Source: Rotaria socialis (Eukaryota > Rotifera > Eurotatoria > Philodinida > Philodinidae). From it: a stretch of DNA of 64,000 nucleotides. The position numbers were made by a program, and so were the translations under genes. The notes under the pieces were generated by a model, which saw nothing but the letters and a program-made list of their open reading frames with translations, was not told the DNA's origin and did no database searches. Position 1 is the stretch's first letter, and each line of letters begins with the position of its first letter. Shown here piece after piece: positions 24,429 to 35,992 of this stretch. The DNA is taken from positions 62,001 through 126,000 of the forward strand of contig CAJNYU010000783.1 of the NCBI GenBank assembly GCA_905331475.1, in the 5' to 3' direction.

Positions 24429-25449
24429 TATGTTATTCGAAATTCTCAGTGAATAGAGAAGCACGTATAAAAAATTTAATCCTTCAATCGAAAATTGTTC
24501 TTTGCATTTTTTTTTTGTTTTCACTGTTTAGTTGCTATACTTCAAAAGAAATGTTTACTTATCAATGCATGTGACTTAACGCTTTACACAAGAAAACATA
24601 CTGATCAATACTTAACAACGGCGTTTGCTTTAATAAAACTTGAAAGAAAAAAAAAGACTTTTGTCTATTTAAAATAAATCTTTTATATATAATGAATAAT
24701 ATATAATGCGAATACTTCAACTAATTCAAGATATCACATTACCACTCTATCTGTATTCGAAATAATACAAGCATATGATAAAGATTGTAGAAACCAACAA
24801 TATATTTTTGTCAAATGCAAGATCTTTTGAAGTCTCTCATCAACAAAAATTAGTCCTTAAAAAACATTGCTGCAATTTAACAATGGTTAGAATTAATAAT
24901 AAAACGTTTTGTTTCAACACATAAATATTTGTTTTATTGAAAAACAAATAATTACTTCTACAAAACAGCAACTGTGTACTAGTTGACTATCAATCCGATG
25001 AATAAGAGAAAATTGTACGAAATAAGTTTTATTTGTCAAACAAGACTTGATTTATGCACTTTTTACTAATAGAAAGAATCCTTATCTATCAATTTATACT
25101 TTCTAAACTTAAACAGCAATGTTTTGATATTTCTTTGGGTATCAAATTGATCAAATAATACAATTAATTTTTAAAGTAATTTAAATTATCTAACTGCACA
25201 TAGCAATATTTTGTATTTAATGTAAATTTCGACATGAATATCATCATTAACATTACATGATATATGCTACTTTATTGATTCATCAATAATTTGATAGATT
25301 TAGAAACACAAAATAGTTGCGTAGAAGTGCTTAAATGAAAGCAAATATGAATGATGTTCAATGTGTTCATCTTTTAGAAAACTTATGCATTTTCTATTTT
25401 ATACTTATTATATTTTCTTCGAAATCGCTTGTTGTTCAATCAATTAGGC
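24429..25449. other. Intergenic, no gene recognised
   Basis: AT-rich upstream DNA of the two-TM protein gene, ending at the left boundary of the repeat-bearing element. No coding or RNA signal was seen. Confidence 0.45.
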
Positions 25450-25479
25450 TAGAGTCCTGCAGGTTAAGACCTTTTTGTA

Positions 25480-25626
25480 CCCTAACCCTGCCCAATCGTA
25501 AAACTTCGTACCCTTGTCCTACCCTGCCCTACGACGTTCTTACCCTAGCCCTACCCTGCCCTATAGACTTCGTAACCTTGCCCTACCCTGCCCTAGGGGC
25601 TTTGTACCCTTACCCTACCCTATCAC
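25480..25626. repeat. CCCTACCCTGCCCTA minisatellite, left copy
   Basis: Four to five degenerate tandem units of roughly 31-33 bp, each with a core CCCTACCCTGCCCTA followed by a variable spacer and (C)TT(C/T)GTACCCT. The composition contrasts with the flanking AT-rich DNA. Confidence 0.85.
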
Positions 25627-25847
25627 AGAGATTTTTCATTTTACATCCTATCAGATCCTTAGAGTTTCAGGTCCAAGTAAAAGTCAGCATGAAATTTTTC
25701 TTCATTTTGTTTCAATATATTTTATTGATTTTCAACGAGAATCGAATACAAAATTAACTAGTTGGTACTCGAGCTTTACTCGACTACGAAATGCGGTGCG
25801 AAGCACAGGTTCCAGTATTGAGAACAGAGGCTTCCGCAAATAAAGGG

Positions 25848-25942
25848 TGTGGCTGTGGGTGCTATTCTGTCCAAACGCTCATCCACATGCACACTATACA
25901 TGCAAATCCACATCCACACCAACACCCCACACCCTCACGTTT
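25848..25942. repeat. Inverted GTGTGG/CCACAC-rich hairpin
   Basis: GGGTGTGGCTGTGGGTG at the left faces CCACATCCACACCAACACCC and CCCCACACCCTC at the right, giving an imperfect inverted repeat. Each arm contains one TGTGGG or CCCACA hexamer, the unit reported for bdelloid telomeres, but there is no tandem telomere array. Confidence 0.55.
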
Positions 25943-27234
25943 TCTGTAGGAATCTTTTCGTTTTTTAACTTTTGACAATGCTGATTTTTTTCGAACCATC
26001 AGTCTTGTAGTAGCATTTTACTAAATAATTGAGTTGAATTATTTACAGAATCGTTTCTCGTTGAGATTCAACAGGGTTCAAACTCCTGAGTGAGAACGAA
26101 TATTATCTCTTGATTAAGTGAGATAATAAAAAATAGTTTCTTTCGAGTTAAATCTTCGTTATCGTTAAGTGAAGATTTTAATCGATTCTAGGTAAGAAAC
26201 TTTAAAAAGTCGAAAGTTTAGTGACTTTAAAAAAAATAATATTTGAAATTTTTTTTTGTTTAGTTGTGAGCGTGACGAATAGGATCTAGAATTAAGAAAA
26301 AAGAGCTAGCAATTGAGAAAGATGATGTATGATAATCTTTTTTTAAAGATAAAGTTAATATAATGATTAATAAGAATTAAGTGATGCTGCAGTGTAAATG
26401 AATCAGAGAAGCCATTTGAAGTGAGACATCGATAGAGACTCTTTGAAAGCTTAGAGATCGATCTTGAAAACAAGTACATATTATCTGTTATCGAGGACTC
26501 TACTTTATTATTTATATGTTTGATTTGTTAGAATAGGATCCATTTATAAATGTTGATATAAAAGTGCCTAACTTTTAGCGTTTTGATTTCCGTTTTAATT
26601 ATCTCAAAATAAAATTTGATCAAAATCTTCTTTTCGGGAATCAATTTGCGAGTCAACGGAAGTAGCTATAAAGATTTTTGAAAAAAATGGTACATCTATT
26701 ATCTCGATTCTTTCACTTCACGTTTTAACCAGTTTTTTTCTGATGTTCGGTTGTCTAGATCATCGCGTCACAAGTTAGCAATATATGATCTGGACGTCGC
26801 GTTTAAAAAAAAGGAACAAAGAAAGAAAACTCGCGCAGGATTACATAAATGCTGTGCTTCGCACCGTACTAATAAATATTTCGAACGTTTCTTAAAAGTA
26901 AAATGTCATTTACAACATCACCACTTAAATTTTACCTTCTCTCTTCCAAACCTCGCCCGTTTGTACTAACAATACGTTCATGTCGAGATGATTTCGAAGA
27001 CATTTTTTATTACATTTACATGCACATTTACTAGACAAATAATCAAAAGTGACTGAACTCGTCAGCTTATGTAAAATAGTACTAAAGAATAGGCCATTGT
27101 TTTCCGTTCGTTGTTATTCTACCCATTCGATTTAGATTATGATATCACTCTTTACACTGTTTTTGATCAAAAAGATGTCTGAAATATATATTAAGTTCTA
27201 CTCTATAAAATTTTTATTTGTATGAGTTACACCC

Positions 27235-27342
27235 TACTTATACCCTAAATATTTTTTTTGTAACCTTACCCTACCCTGCCCTACGAGCTTTGTACCCTAG
27301 CCATATCCTGCCCTGTAGGGCAGGGTAGGGTAGGGTAGGACA
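27235..27342. repeat. CCCTACCCTGCCCTA minisatellite, right copy with a palindromic centre
   Basis: Units run first on the plus strand (CCTTACCCTACCCTGCCCTA...), then switch to the other strand (AGGGCAGGGTAGGGTAGGG) at a palindrome near 27306-27325 (CCTGCCCTGTAGGGCAGG). This arrangement can form a hairpin. Confidence 0.85.
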
Positions 27343-27670
27343 AGGTTGACCTGCAGGACTCTAACGTTGAGTAGTGACATCCCTGATACACAACATCATG
27401 TTTGCAATACCATTGGTTGATACAATTTGTAACATGATTGATTTATTGTAGGAGGATTAAGTCAAGTGTTTCATTGAAAATTTCATTAAATATTGTCGAC
27501 GTAAAAACCTAAAATCTATTCAATGTTACCTATTACGATAATATTTAAATCATCAATGGCACAATAGCTTTTTTTGTCTAGTTGTTAAAATGTGAGTAGT
27601 CCTATCGTATATCTTTAGAAAATTTGCTAAAATTTTGTTTTTGGATAGATTATTTTTTCCTAAAAATAAA

Positions 27671-29224
27671 ATGAACGATGATTTTATTGCTGAACATGTT
27701 TTACCATCAATAAGTTTACATTATCATTCCGTAAATCTATCAAGTGATCAACCTATCGAATCGAATAACCTTAACCTTAATGTTCAACATTCGTCACCAT
27801 CAATAATAGAAACCGGTTCAGAAACTACATTAAATGCAACATGTGAACATATTGAATTAACAAGTCGATTTTTTAATAATATCCAATTTTCCGATGTTCG
27901 CCTTCGTATTGGCACGAATGTTTATTATGCACATAAATTTATTTTGGCTAAGTCAAGTGACGTATTAGCAACACTTTTATATTCTCAACATTGGACATCG
28001 AATGATTCAGAAATTGTTCTTGAAGAACAAGATGAATGTCAAGGAGATGTTTTTGAAAAGTAAATTAAATCTTTAGTTTTCTTTTTTACTATTCAACATC
28101 AAATTTATCTTTTCAATAGATTTCTTCGATTCTTTTATACAGCAAAAGTAACTCTTCACGAATCTATTGTGATTGGTTTATTATGTCTGGCAGATAAATA
28201 TAATGTACAATCGTAAGTATCAGATTTTGACATTTTTTTCTATGTACGTTTGTAAAATATTAGTCTACGCAATTTATGTACTCAATTTATGATAATGCAA
28301 GCTAAACCTCCTAATGTTCGCAATGCTATTGCTTGGTATTCTATAGCAAAACAATTTACTCTTGATGATCTACGTGATATTTGCATTAAAACTGTTGCCT
28401 GGAACATGGAACATCTCTTATCGAATGCAAATCAAACTGAATGGTTTCGGCGTGAATTTGAATTTATTCGTGATCTTCTATCAACATCAAATCTTGTCGT
28501 TACAAATGAATATCGTTTGTATACATCACTTAGTAATTGGCTCTTAGCAAGATCATCTGATACACTTATATTATCATATGCATGTGACCTTTTACCGTTA
28601 ATACGTTTTTCACAGATGTTACCTATACAATTGCATCAAATCGAACAATCATTCTTATATCAAAGTAGTAACAATCAACAAATTCAAGATTTACTTAAAC
28701 GTTTATTACATCAAGCTTATCGTTTTCATACATTAGCATCGTTACGAGGAGACACAAATAAACCAGAATTTTCACCATTAGAATGGTATTTACCACGAGA
28801 ATATACAGAAATGAATATAACGTAAATAGAATTTTTATTGTTTGATGCCACATTTAATTGACATATTTATAATTTTAGTGATCGCGTTGATATTCAATCA
28901 ACACTTCGCTTTGGCATTCAAGTTGATGTTCAAACATGTTCATCACCTGTTCCATCAATTGATCGTAATGCAGATTGGAAAGTTGTTTATCGTAAACGCA
29001 GTCATGATAGATGGACACTTAAAATACATCGACACGATGAAGTAAATGAAACTTATGCACAAGTAACAGCAATTATCTATGATTGCGAGCGACGTGTTCT
29101 ACAAGTTGATCGCGGTGAAACATTTCTATTTACAACATCAAATCAATATGAACTTGAAATTGTTTTGAACAATCCATTTGAAGCTAAAGAACTATATCTC
29201 CTTATTAAACCTGTTATTTCTTAA
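27671..29224 (+). CDS. BTBD17-like: BTB/POZ and BACK domain protein, BTBD17-like
   Basis: Exons 27671-28059, 28120-28212, 28264-28821, 28879-29224; 461 aa. After a polar N-terminus of about 65 residues, the BTB fold starts at NNIQFSDVRLRIGTNVYYAHKFILAKSSDVLATLL and ends near the FLRFFYTAKVTLHE helix. A BACK domain follows (LCTQFMIMQAKPPNVRNAIAWYSIAKQF...) and then an all-beta C-terminal region (DRVDIQSTLRFGIQVDVQ...ELEIVLNNPFEAKELYLLIKP). This order matches BTBD17 and the galectin-3-binding-protein-like group. BTB proteins dimerise, and many recruit cullin-3 ubiquitin ligase. I see no signal peptide, unlike some vertebrate BTBD17 proteins, though a missed upstream exon cannot be excluded: an acceptor-like TTTTTGGATAG lies just upstream. 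Start chosen at MNDDFIAEH. Confidence 0.85.
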
Positions 29225-30223
29225 ATCATTCTTTATTTGTTGTATATTAATTTTTCTAGTCAAAACAAATTAATGTTTTAAAACCACCGATTTAAATTAG
29301 TTTTCTCCCTTCCTCCAGGCATACTAACACAAACAAAATCCTATATTGTCAAATACTTGATCTATATTCAAATAAGAGACGTTTTAGATATTTATTATAT
29401 GGTAGAATCCGGCACTAGATCTCATATTCTTTACTGAAAACACATATTTAGTTAAAATTATTTGATGAACCAAATAGTCTAGTTCGATTTCAGATTTACG
29501 GAAAACCTTCAAACAATGCTATTGTGTGCATGTCGAGTATTATTTGTGAATAAATTTATTTAAAGATTGTTTGAAGCGAGATAAGAAGAATAAGGGTTTT
29601 TTTATCTTGTTCTGTGTAAGTGCATACCAGTGAAATATTGTGCCCCTTCGACTCCGATAAGATTATTGCTTAGGTTAAATATGGAAAGTTGAACTGGTAG
29701 ATGATTAGTGAGTGGAAAAACTGCGATCTGTTGACTTTTCACTTGAGAAATCTACTATAAAACAATTTTCATCTTGACAGAAAAAATAAATGAATGAGAG
29801 CGAATAACATAAAATGTGTGTCGATTTTTTTTTTATCAATAATGACTTTAAATTACAGTTGATTGAAACGGTAGCATTGAAAACTTCACACTTCTCATCA
29901 ATTAAGTTCGCTCAGTGTATGGCCTGAATTCATTGTGCAATCTAATAATTATCAGCAACCTTCGATGATATTTATGTAAACGAAGTTCCGTCATAGTTTT
30001 CGCATATTTAATTAAATTTCTCAGTGTGATATTATTTGATAATCGAACTAGTATGCCTCTGATATTCACCTACAAAATTTAATAAATACAGAATATTCTG
30101 AAATTATTGGTTCCTCCATGATTGAATAGACAATAGGAATATTATTCGTGTTACATTTTAATCTAAGTTTATTGCTGAAAACATGATTTTCATATATTTT
30201 TTAACGTCTTTTAACTGTAACTA
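29225..30223. other. Intergenic, no gene recognised
   Basis: About 1 kb between the convergent 3' ends of the BTB gene and the PPTC7 gene. AT-rich, no coding frame or repeat noted. Confidence 0.5.
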
Positions 30224-31745
30224 TTATCTTTGTTCATATGTTCTATGTTTATCTGTTGTCAATCGTGCCATAATAACTAGAATATCATCTGGTTTAACAT
30301 AAAAACGAACAGCATGATTAACTAATTCATTAGCAGCGTTTTTTAAGGAAGGATGCTGAAAACATAGCAAAAAGTATAAAAGTAAATTAAAAAAATAAAA
30401 AACATACTTTAGAAATGATTTTTTCAAGCAATCGATCAGGAATATTGTCAAATAGGCCATCAGTAGACAGAATAACTATATCATCTAATTCTAATTGAAA
30501 AGTTTGACAAATCGCATCAACACTCCTAGATAAAAATTAATAATATTTGCCTTAAATCATTGAAGAAAAATGATCTGTACTCGTAATCGTCATGAAATAT
30601 AATAATAAAGAAAAACTTACGATATTTGCGTATAGTTGAGGCCTTTTTTTCTTAAGGCTGCAGTCCATGGATAGACATCCAATTGTCTAGGGCAATCACC
30701 ATTCATTTTTTGTGAACGTGATCGATAAATAATACAACCATTTCGAATAATAACATAACCTGAATCACCAATGTTTACTGAATGAAGTTGGCCTGTATCA
30801 CAATCAATGCCAACCACACATGCAGTAGCACTACCTAGTTGTGTTTGTGTTCAAAATATTCCGATGAAAAATCACATTGATGAAAAGTAAAATATTACAA
30901 ACCAAAACAATTTTCAATTTGAACACGATCAAATGCATGACATAGGAGACGTTTTGGTTCCTCAGTCGAATATTTTCCTGTATGAGCCAAATCAGAACAA
31001 TGTCGCATTAATGATTCAGAAAAAAGACGAGGATCAAAACCATACATTACATTACCACCGGCACCATCAGAAATTCCTAGGTTTAATTAGCTTTCGTGGA
31101 TTCATTTCAAATAATATGGAAAGAAAAAATACCTAAAAAATTTTGTTGATTACGTCGCATTGCAAATCCAGCATCGTCGCCGAAACATCCATTTTTTAAT
31201 GAAAAATTTTCATGTGGTATTGGCAATTGTGTATTCTTTTTCATACCACATGTTGTAAATTCAAGAGCAAGTATTTGATAGTTACCAGGCAATATTGATG
31301 TATTTGGTTTTTCATGAGAATGTTTTGTATGCTGATGTTGACGTCGATAATGATGATGATATCGGTAGATATCAGTTAATGGTTGAGCATGTTCAAATGG
31401 TTTACTATGGTCTGCATCAAGTTTATCGAAATAAAGATCATCTGTTATATCTACATGGTCATGTTGATGATGGCGATGTTGACGATGATGATGATGATGA
31501 TGCGACGATGTAGCTGTCAATGGTTTAGTCGAATCTGGAGATAAAACATCGTGAATAACTTTTTTTGTAGTGGTTTGTCGTGATGATGGTTCATTATATC
31601 TATGTAGATAATGTTTGAGATTTTCAACATCTCCATCAGATAACTTGAAATTAGAACGACTAGTCGTTTTTTTTGATGATCCTGTTTTAATAATATCTTG
31701 GCCAATGTCTTCTAGCCGAATAATTTCAAAATGTACGTCTGGCAT
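30224..31745 (-). CDS. PPTC7: PP2C-family protein phosphatase, PPTC7-like, with His-rich N-terminal extension
   Basis: A metal-dependent Ser/Thr phosphatase. The PTC7 branch acts in mitochondria on coenzyme Q biosynthesis and mitophagy receptors in other eukaryotes. Exons (high to low): 31133-31745, 30903-31076, 30621-30834, 30408-30525, 30224-30355; 416 aa. Metal-site motifs are FGDDAGFAM (D190/D191), ISDGAGG (D208), LSTDGLFDN (D356) and KPDDILVIM (D396/D397); NIGDSGYVIIRNG is also conserved. The first 160 residues differ from known PPTC7: they are low complexity with a His-rich tract (SSHHHHHHRQHRHHQHDH). The start at 31745 (MPDVHFEI) is chosen because an acceptor-like TTTTGTTTTCAG sits only about 10 bases upstream, so the extra codons upstream are likely UTR. 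A mitochondrial presequence is not obvious. Confidence 0.88.
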
Positions 31746-32795
31746 GGTTGTTTTGCTGAAAACAAGTAACAACCTTCACTCGACGATATGATTCGGCCTC
31801 TAAGTCAGTAATCCACCATAAAGTGAAATATTTTTGTACTTATTTCGTTAAAATATTTGTATCAGTGTCTCACTATGCGTATATATTTGTGTGTATGTGT
31901 GTTGCTTGATTGATTCAACAGAACGAGTAGTGAAAGAGAGGGAACAGAAGAGTAAAGATGTATGTTAGAATCATTCGACCGGAACAATAAGGACCTACAA
32001 TATTCGTTTAACAACGGCCAGGACATATTCATTTTGCTCTTTTTTTCGTTTCTTTTCTTCTCATGTACTATAATTTATATAGTGTAGGAGATGTTGCATG
32101 GCAATTAAAAAGGAACTTGAACATGAAAGGACCTTGTTTCTTATTATAGAGGTATCGAGATACCAACACCGAATTAATTTTTCAAGGAGTTACATAGCAA
32201 ATAATTTCCGAGATAAAAAAAAAACATTTTTCTAATTAGATATTATAAAATATCCTTGATATTTATTTAGAAGAAAAATCGCTTATCGAAAATACTGATT
32301 CGTTATTTTAAAAGACTGTATTTCATGCTTTTGGGATGAAATTATTTTTTTCAATTGGTCAATTGTATCTTGCTTCATATAGTTGTATCGAAATCATATG
32401 CTAATTGAAAACGTAAGCGTGTTATCTTCTAAACAAGATGTTAACGTGTACAAGTAACATTCGATGTCTAGCTCCTGCTCAAACCTCTTCTGTACTACAG
32501 TCAGCTGACTACACAAAGAGGCTACAGGCATGAACATACAGTTTTTTTTTAAATATAAAAAGGTTATAGAAAAGAAAACAAGTGCTATATTAATCTTTTT
32601 TCTAGAATATAAACATCATTTCTCATTATGTTGAATAATTTGAAGATTCATTTCCCCTGGATTTCTTTGCTTGATTCTTGAAAAAATAGAGTTACTGCTA
32701 AAGCAAAACATATGTTCAATGGAATCTCAAGTTTATTTTTTTATATATTCAAAAGAAGAGAAAAAGCAAGGTGTATTGTTTAATTTTCTTCTGTC
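31746..32795. other. Intergenic, no gene recognised
   Basis: Upstream of PPTC7 and downstream of the secreted-protein gene. AT-rich, with a short (TGTG) stretch near 31890; no coding signal. Confidence 0.5.
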
Positions 32796-33546
32796 TTAAA
32801 AATCTTTTGTAGCACAATGAAGATAAACAGCTGCATCGTGAAGAGCTTCAGGTGTATAATAGTGAAGAAGATCGTTTTTCCAGAATTCCCATGTTTTAGA
32901 ATCAACTAATTTTGGAATAGGACGATCGAGTAATGTAATAGGTGTACCTGATTCATAATGTGCAGCGATCCATTCAACAGCTCGAAAAATACCATTTGAT
33001 TTAACATCCAAAACACATTTACAAACTGATGCTAATGGTTTTGGTGAAAGTTCACGAACTTCTTTTTGAAGACGAAGCCACAAATCACGCATATGAAATT
33101 TATGAACAATGCGTTCTGTTGATGACCAATGAGCACCAAGACCATCATCTGATTTACCGATCATACTAAGAATCTATGAAGATGGAGAAAAAATAATGAA
33201 TATCAAGATTGTTTTTTTTTGAATAAATGAAACAAACTTTATCGATCATGTTCATTGTAAAATCGAAATAGTCTGATGGAAGTGCATCGTTTGGTGCATA
33301 GGGAAGAACTTTAACTCCATTTTTATCATGAAGATTATGGTTAACTGTTGGAATTGTATTTTGGTCATTGGCACGTGGATTGAAGAGTTGTAAACCTTGA
33401 ACAGTCATTGAATGAATAGCATGAGCAATACTTTCATTGTAATTCGATGATAGGCCAGCAGCTAATAGCTTTGAGCATCGTGATTGTGGAACACCACGAG
33501 TAGCTACTGCTAAAGTAACGAGTAAAAGGGCAATAAATACTTTCAT
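32796..33546 (-). CDS. Secreted protein of unknown function
   Basis: Exons 33238-33546 and 32796-33173 (minus); 228 aa. Residues 1-19 (MKVFIALLLVTLAVATRGV) are a clear signal peptide. The mature part starts near SRCSKLLAAGL and contains DYFDFTMNMIDKILSMIGKSDDGLG, HKFHMRDLWLRLQKEVRE and a closing LHCATKDF. Only a few Cys residues are present, so it is not a disulphide-rich toxin or inhibitor type. A 5' UTR intron is visible: donor at 33612 (GCAAC|GTAAGT on the minus strand), acceptor at 33557, a few bases before the ATG. No family was recognised. Confidence 0.8.
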
Positions 33547-34231
33547 TTCTTGTATTCTAAATAGAAAATAAATAGATTATGAAAAATTAGAAACATTATT
33601 TCATATACTTACGTTGCAGGTATTTTCAGTGAAATAATATGAAAGACGAAGTACATCTCTTAAATACGAGCATGATGTACGATGACAATCGTAGAAAACT
33701 GAAGATAAGCTATCACATAGAATTCTGGTCATCAATGACGTCGCATTATTTTCGAAAACAGGTTGCTTCTATTATGATATTATATTAACAGTATTGAAAT
33801 TTCGTTTTCGTTTTATTTTGAGCTAACCCATGACTATAGTGTCAATAGCACGTAAGTCGCGCACTATCTGTATTCGTAAATATAATTTTTGATTTTTAAA
33901 TATTTTTAGCTCATCGGATTGGTTGTTAAAACTATTTTGATTATGATTCAGCAAAATTGCAGATTCTTTTTGTTTATTGAGAATACTCAAAATCCTCATG
34001 AGAGAGAAACTTTTCTTTTGATAAATATTGATTGAACTTATCCGGCAATAAATTAAAAGATATTTTCACGTTTCAAACTCATAATCTAAAAATCTATTTG
34101 CAAAAAAGGCGTACATCTATTGATCAGTTAATTTAGATCTAAAATTTCTCTTCGATCTTTGATCAAATCAAGAATTCCATCAAATGTCGACTTGAACAAA
34201 AACAAAAGAGAGAAGTAGAAGAAAACACTTT
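33547..34231. other. 5' UTR/promoter of the secreted-protein gene and 3' flank of the M28 gene
   Basis: It contains the non-coding first exon of the secreted-protein gene, starting around 33613. Otherwise AT-rich with no gene. Confidence 0.45.
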
Positions 34232-35992
34232 CTACGGATAAAGCCAATGATTAAGATCTTGAAGTTGTGCAAGAAACTCAAGTACATAAGCAGCAGCTTT
34301 GGTCATATGTAAATAAGCAAATGTATTTAGATTTTCTAATGTATCGCATTTTCGATGATAGCATGGGTCGAGATCTGTATTTGCCATTCCACCTAATGTT
34401 GAGCCCAACATTTTCAAATATCGATCACGTTGTTCTTGATTTTTAATATCATCAGCACCAGCAAAGAGGCCTCCACAAGCAATGCCTTCAGCAAGAAATG
34501 GACCATAATCACTTCGACCACTGAAGTCAGTATAATCCCATGGTAAACGATTCTGTTCGAAATAATCAACAAATAAACGTGTTATTCGATTACTGCCAGG
34601 TATAGCACGTGGTGGAGTTGTTTGATTATTTGCTGTTTTACCATCGTAAATACCGAAAATAAAATTGGGTGATGCTAACATATCAAAATTAAGATTCACA
34701 GAGTATGAGCCAAGAGAGCCATCAGTTTTAGCTTGTTTGACAAAATCTTGTGAACCTAATAGACCAGCTTCTTCTCCGCCCCACCAGCAGAATTTAATAC
34801 GTGAATTCATTTTTGTTGCATAATTTGTATGCGCTAATAAATGGGCTAAATGCAAAGCCATCGCTAATGTAGCTGCCATTCCACTACCATTATCATTTAG
34901 ACCAGGACCTAATAATTTAGAAGAAGAAAAAAAATCCCAAAGGAATACTTATTTGCGTATCTTATCCAATACTAAAACAATATAAAATTAATTACCTGCT
35001 GATACACTATCGCTGTGACTACCAACCACAATAGTTCGATTAGCATTGCCTTGTTTTGTATCTGCACATACATTTGTTACAATAGCAGGCGGAAGGGATT
35101 GAAACTCTACACGTATGTAAATACGAGAAATGTTTCCCAAAATAAGGCGCATGCCTGCTTCATATGAAAGAAACAATGTTGGTAGAGTATTATTTTTTGG
35201 TGCACGAGTATTGTTCAATGGTTCTACGCGTTCTATTGTAAGTCCATCATTGTAAACAAGAAATGCACTAACTCGTTTCTGTGTTGCCAGAAGAATTTTA
35301 TGTACAAATGTACAGTTACCTCGTCGAACTAATGCTACATCACCTTCTTTTGTTGTATTCCAATCTTCTAAATAACAACCTAAACTTGCCACCACTGATA
35401 ATGGTCGGCCATCAATCAATGACCAATTTCGAGCCGCAGTCGAACGATCCATAGGAACGAAATCTTTTGGGAATGTAAATAACGATGCATTCGATATATT
35501 AGGTACAGACATAAGTATAGGATTAGCACCGAGTTCAACACGAGGAACAGAAAAATAATATTTTTGAATATTAAAATAATTTTCTTTATTCAATTGTGAT
35601 GTGACATAATCAATTGTTCGATTAAATGAAACTGTTCCCATCGCACGACTCTCAAATTGTCGAAGATGAATAAGCATGTCTTCAAGTGTGATCGAATCCA
35701 CTAATGAAGATAATTCTTTTTTTACCAATGATTCATTAGTGCGCGTCATTGTAGATGCAATTGGTATTGGTATTGCAGAATAAGAAGACATTTTTGAAAC
35801 AATGACGGCTACGAGAATAAGAATGACGAGTAGAAAAAGAAAAATTAGGCCAAAAAGTGCATATTTGTAAAGATAATTTTGTTTTTTGGTTCCTAATGAT
35901 GATACCGATGGAGCAGATTTCATAGGCATGGCAGCTGAATCATCATTCGGCATTGGTCTTAATTGACTTTGAAGTACTATGCCGTCATTCAT
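34232..35992 (-). CDS. Membrane-anchored M28-family zinc aminopeptidase with PA domain
   Basis: A type II membrane peptidase. Exons 34996-35992 and 34232-34908 (minus), intron 87 bp; 557 aa. Residues about 44-67 form a membrane helix (YALFGLIFLFLLVILILVAV), so the catalytic part is extracellular or lumenal, in line with many N-glycosylation sequons. A protease-associated domain lies near 180-290 (GDVALVRRGNCTFVHKILLA). Co-catalytic zinc ligands of clan MH are all present: H326 and D328 in GSHSDSV, D338 in GLNDNGSG, E378/E379 in GGEEAGLLG, D408 in NLNFDML and H517 in DPCYHRKCDT. The enzyme should therefore be active, releasing N-terminal residues from peptides, as in Streptomyces/Vibrio-like aminopeptidases and plasma glutamate carboxypeptidase relatives. 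Exact specificity is unknown. Confidence 0.9.

Larger units (their letters stand above)
25450..27385. mobile_element. Mobile-element-like unit, about 1.9 kb, with inverted ends and internal minisatellites
   Basis: The left end starts TAGAGTCCTGCAGGTTAAGA (25450-25469). The right end, read on the minus strand, has TTAGAGTCCTGCAGGTCAAC (27345-27364), so the termini are inverted. Both are followed inward by CCCTACCCTGCCCTA minisatellite copies (25480-25626; 27235-27340). Beyond the right copy the sequence runs to ACATCCCTG at 27385, which on the minus strand reads CAGGGATGTCACTACTCAAC, a hAT-like end; no matching CAGGG end is visible on the left, so that side may be truncated. No transposase frame is present. 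The exact outer limits and target duplication are unresolved. Confidence 0.6.

Noticed and set aside
26065-26095. Possible tRNA fragment with GGTTCAAACTCC
   Set aside because: No cloverleaf arms in the flanking 70 bases.
25480-27342. Telomeric repeat array or CRISPR array
   Set aside because: Units are degenerate CCCTGCCCTA minisatellites of about 31-33 bp without conserved repeats separated by unique spacers, and not a (TGTGGG)n array.
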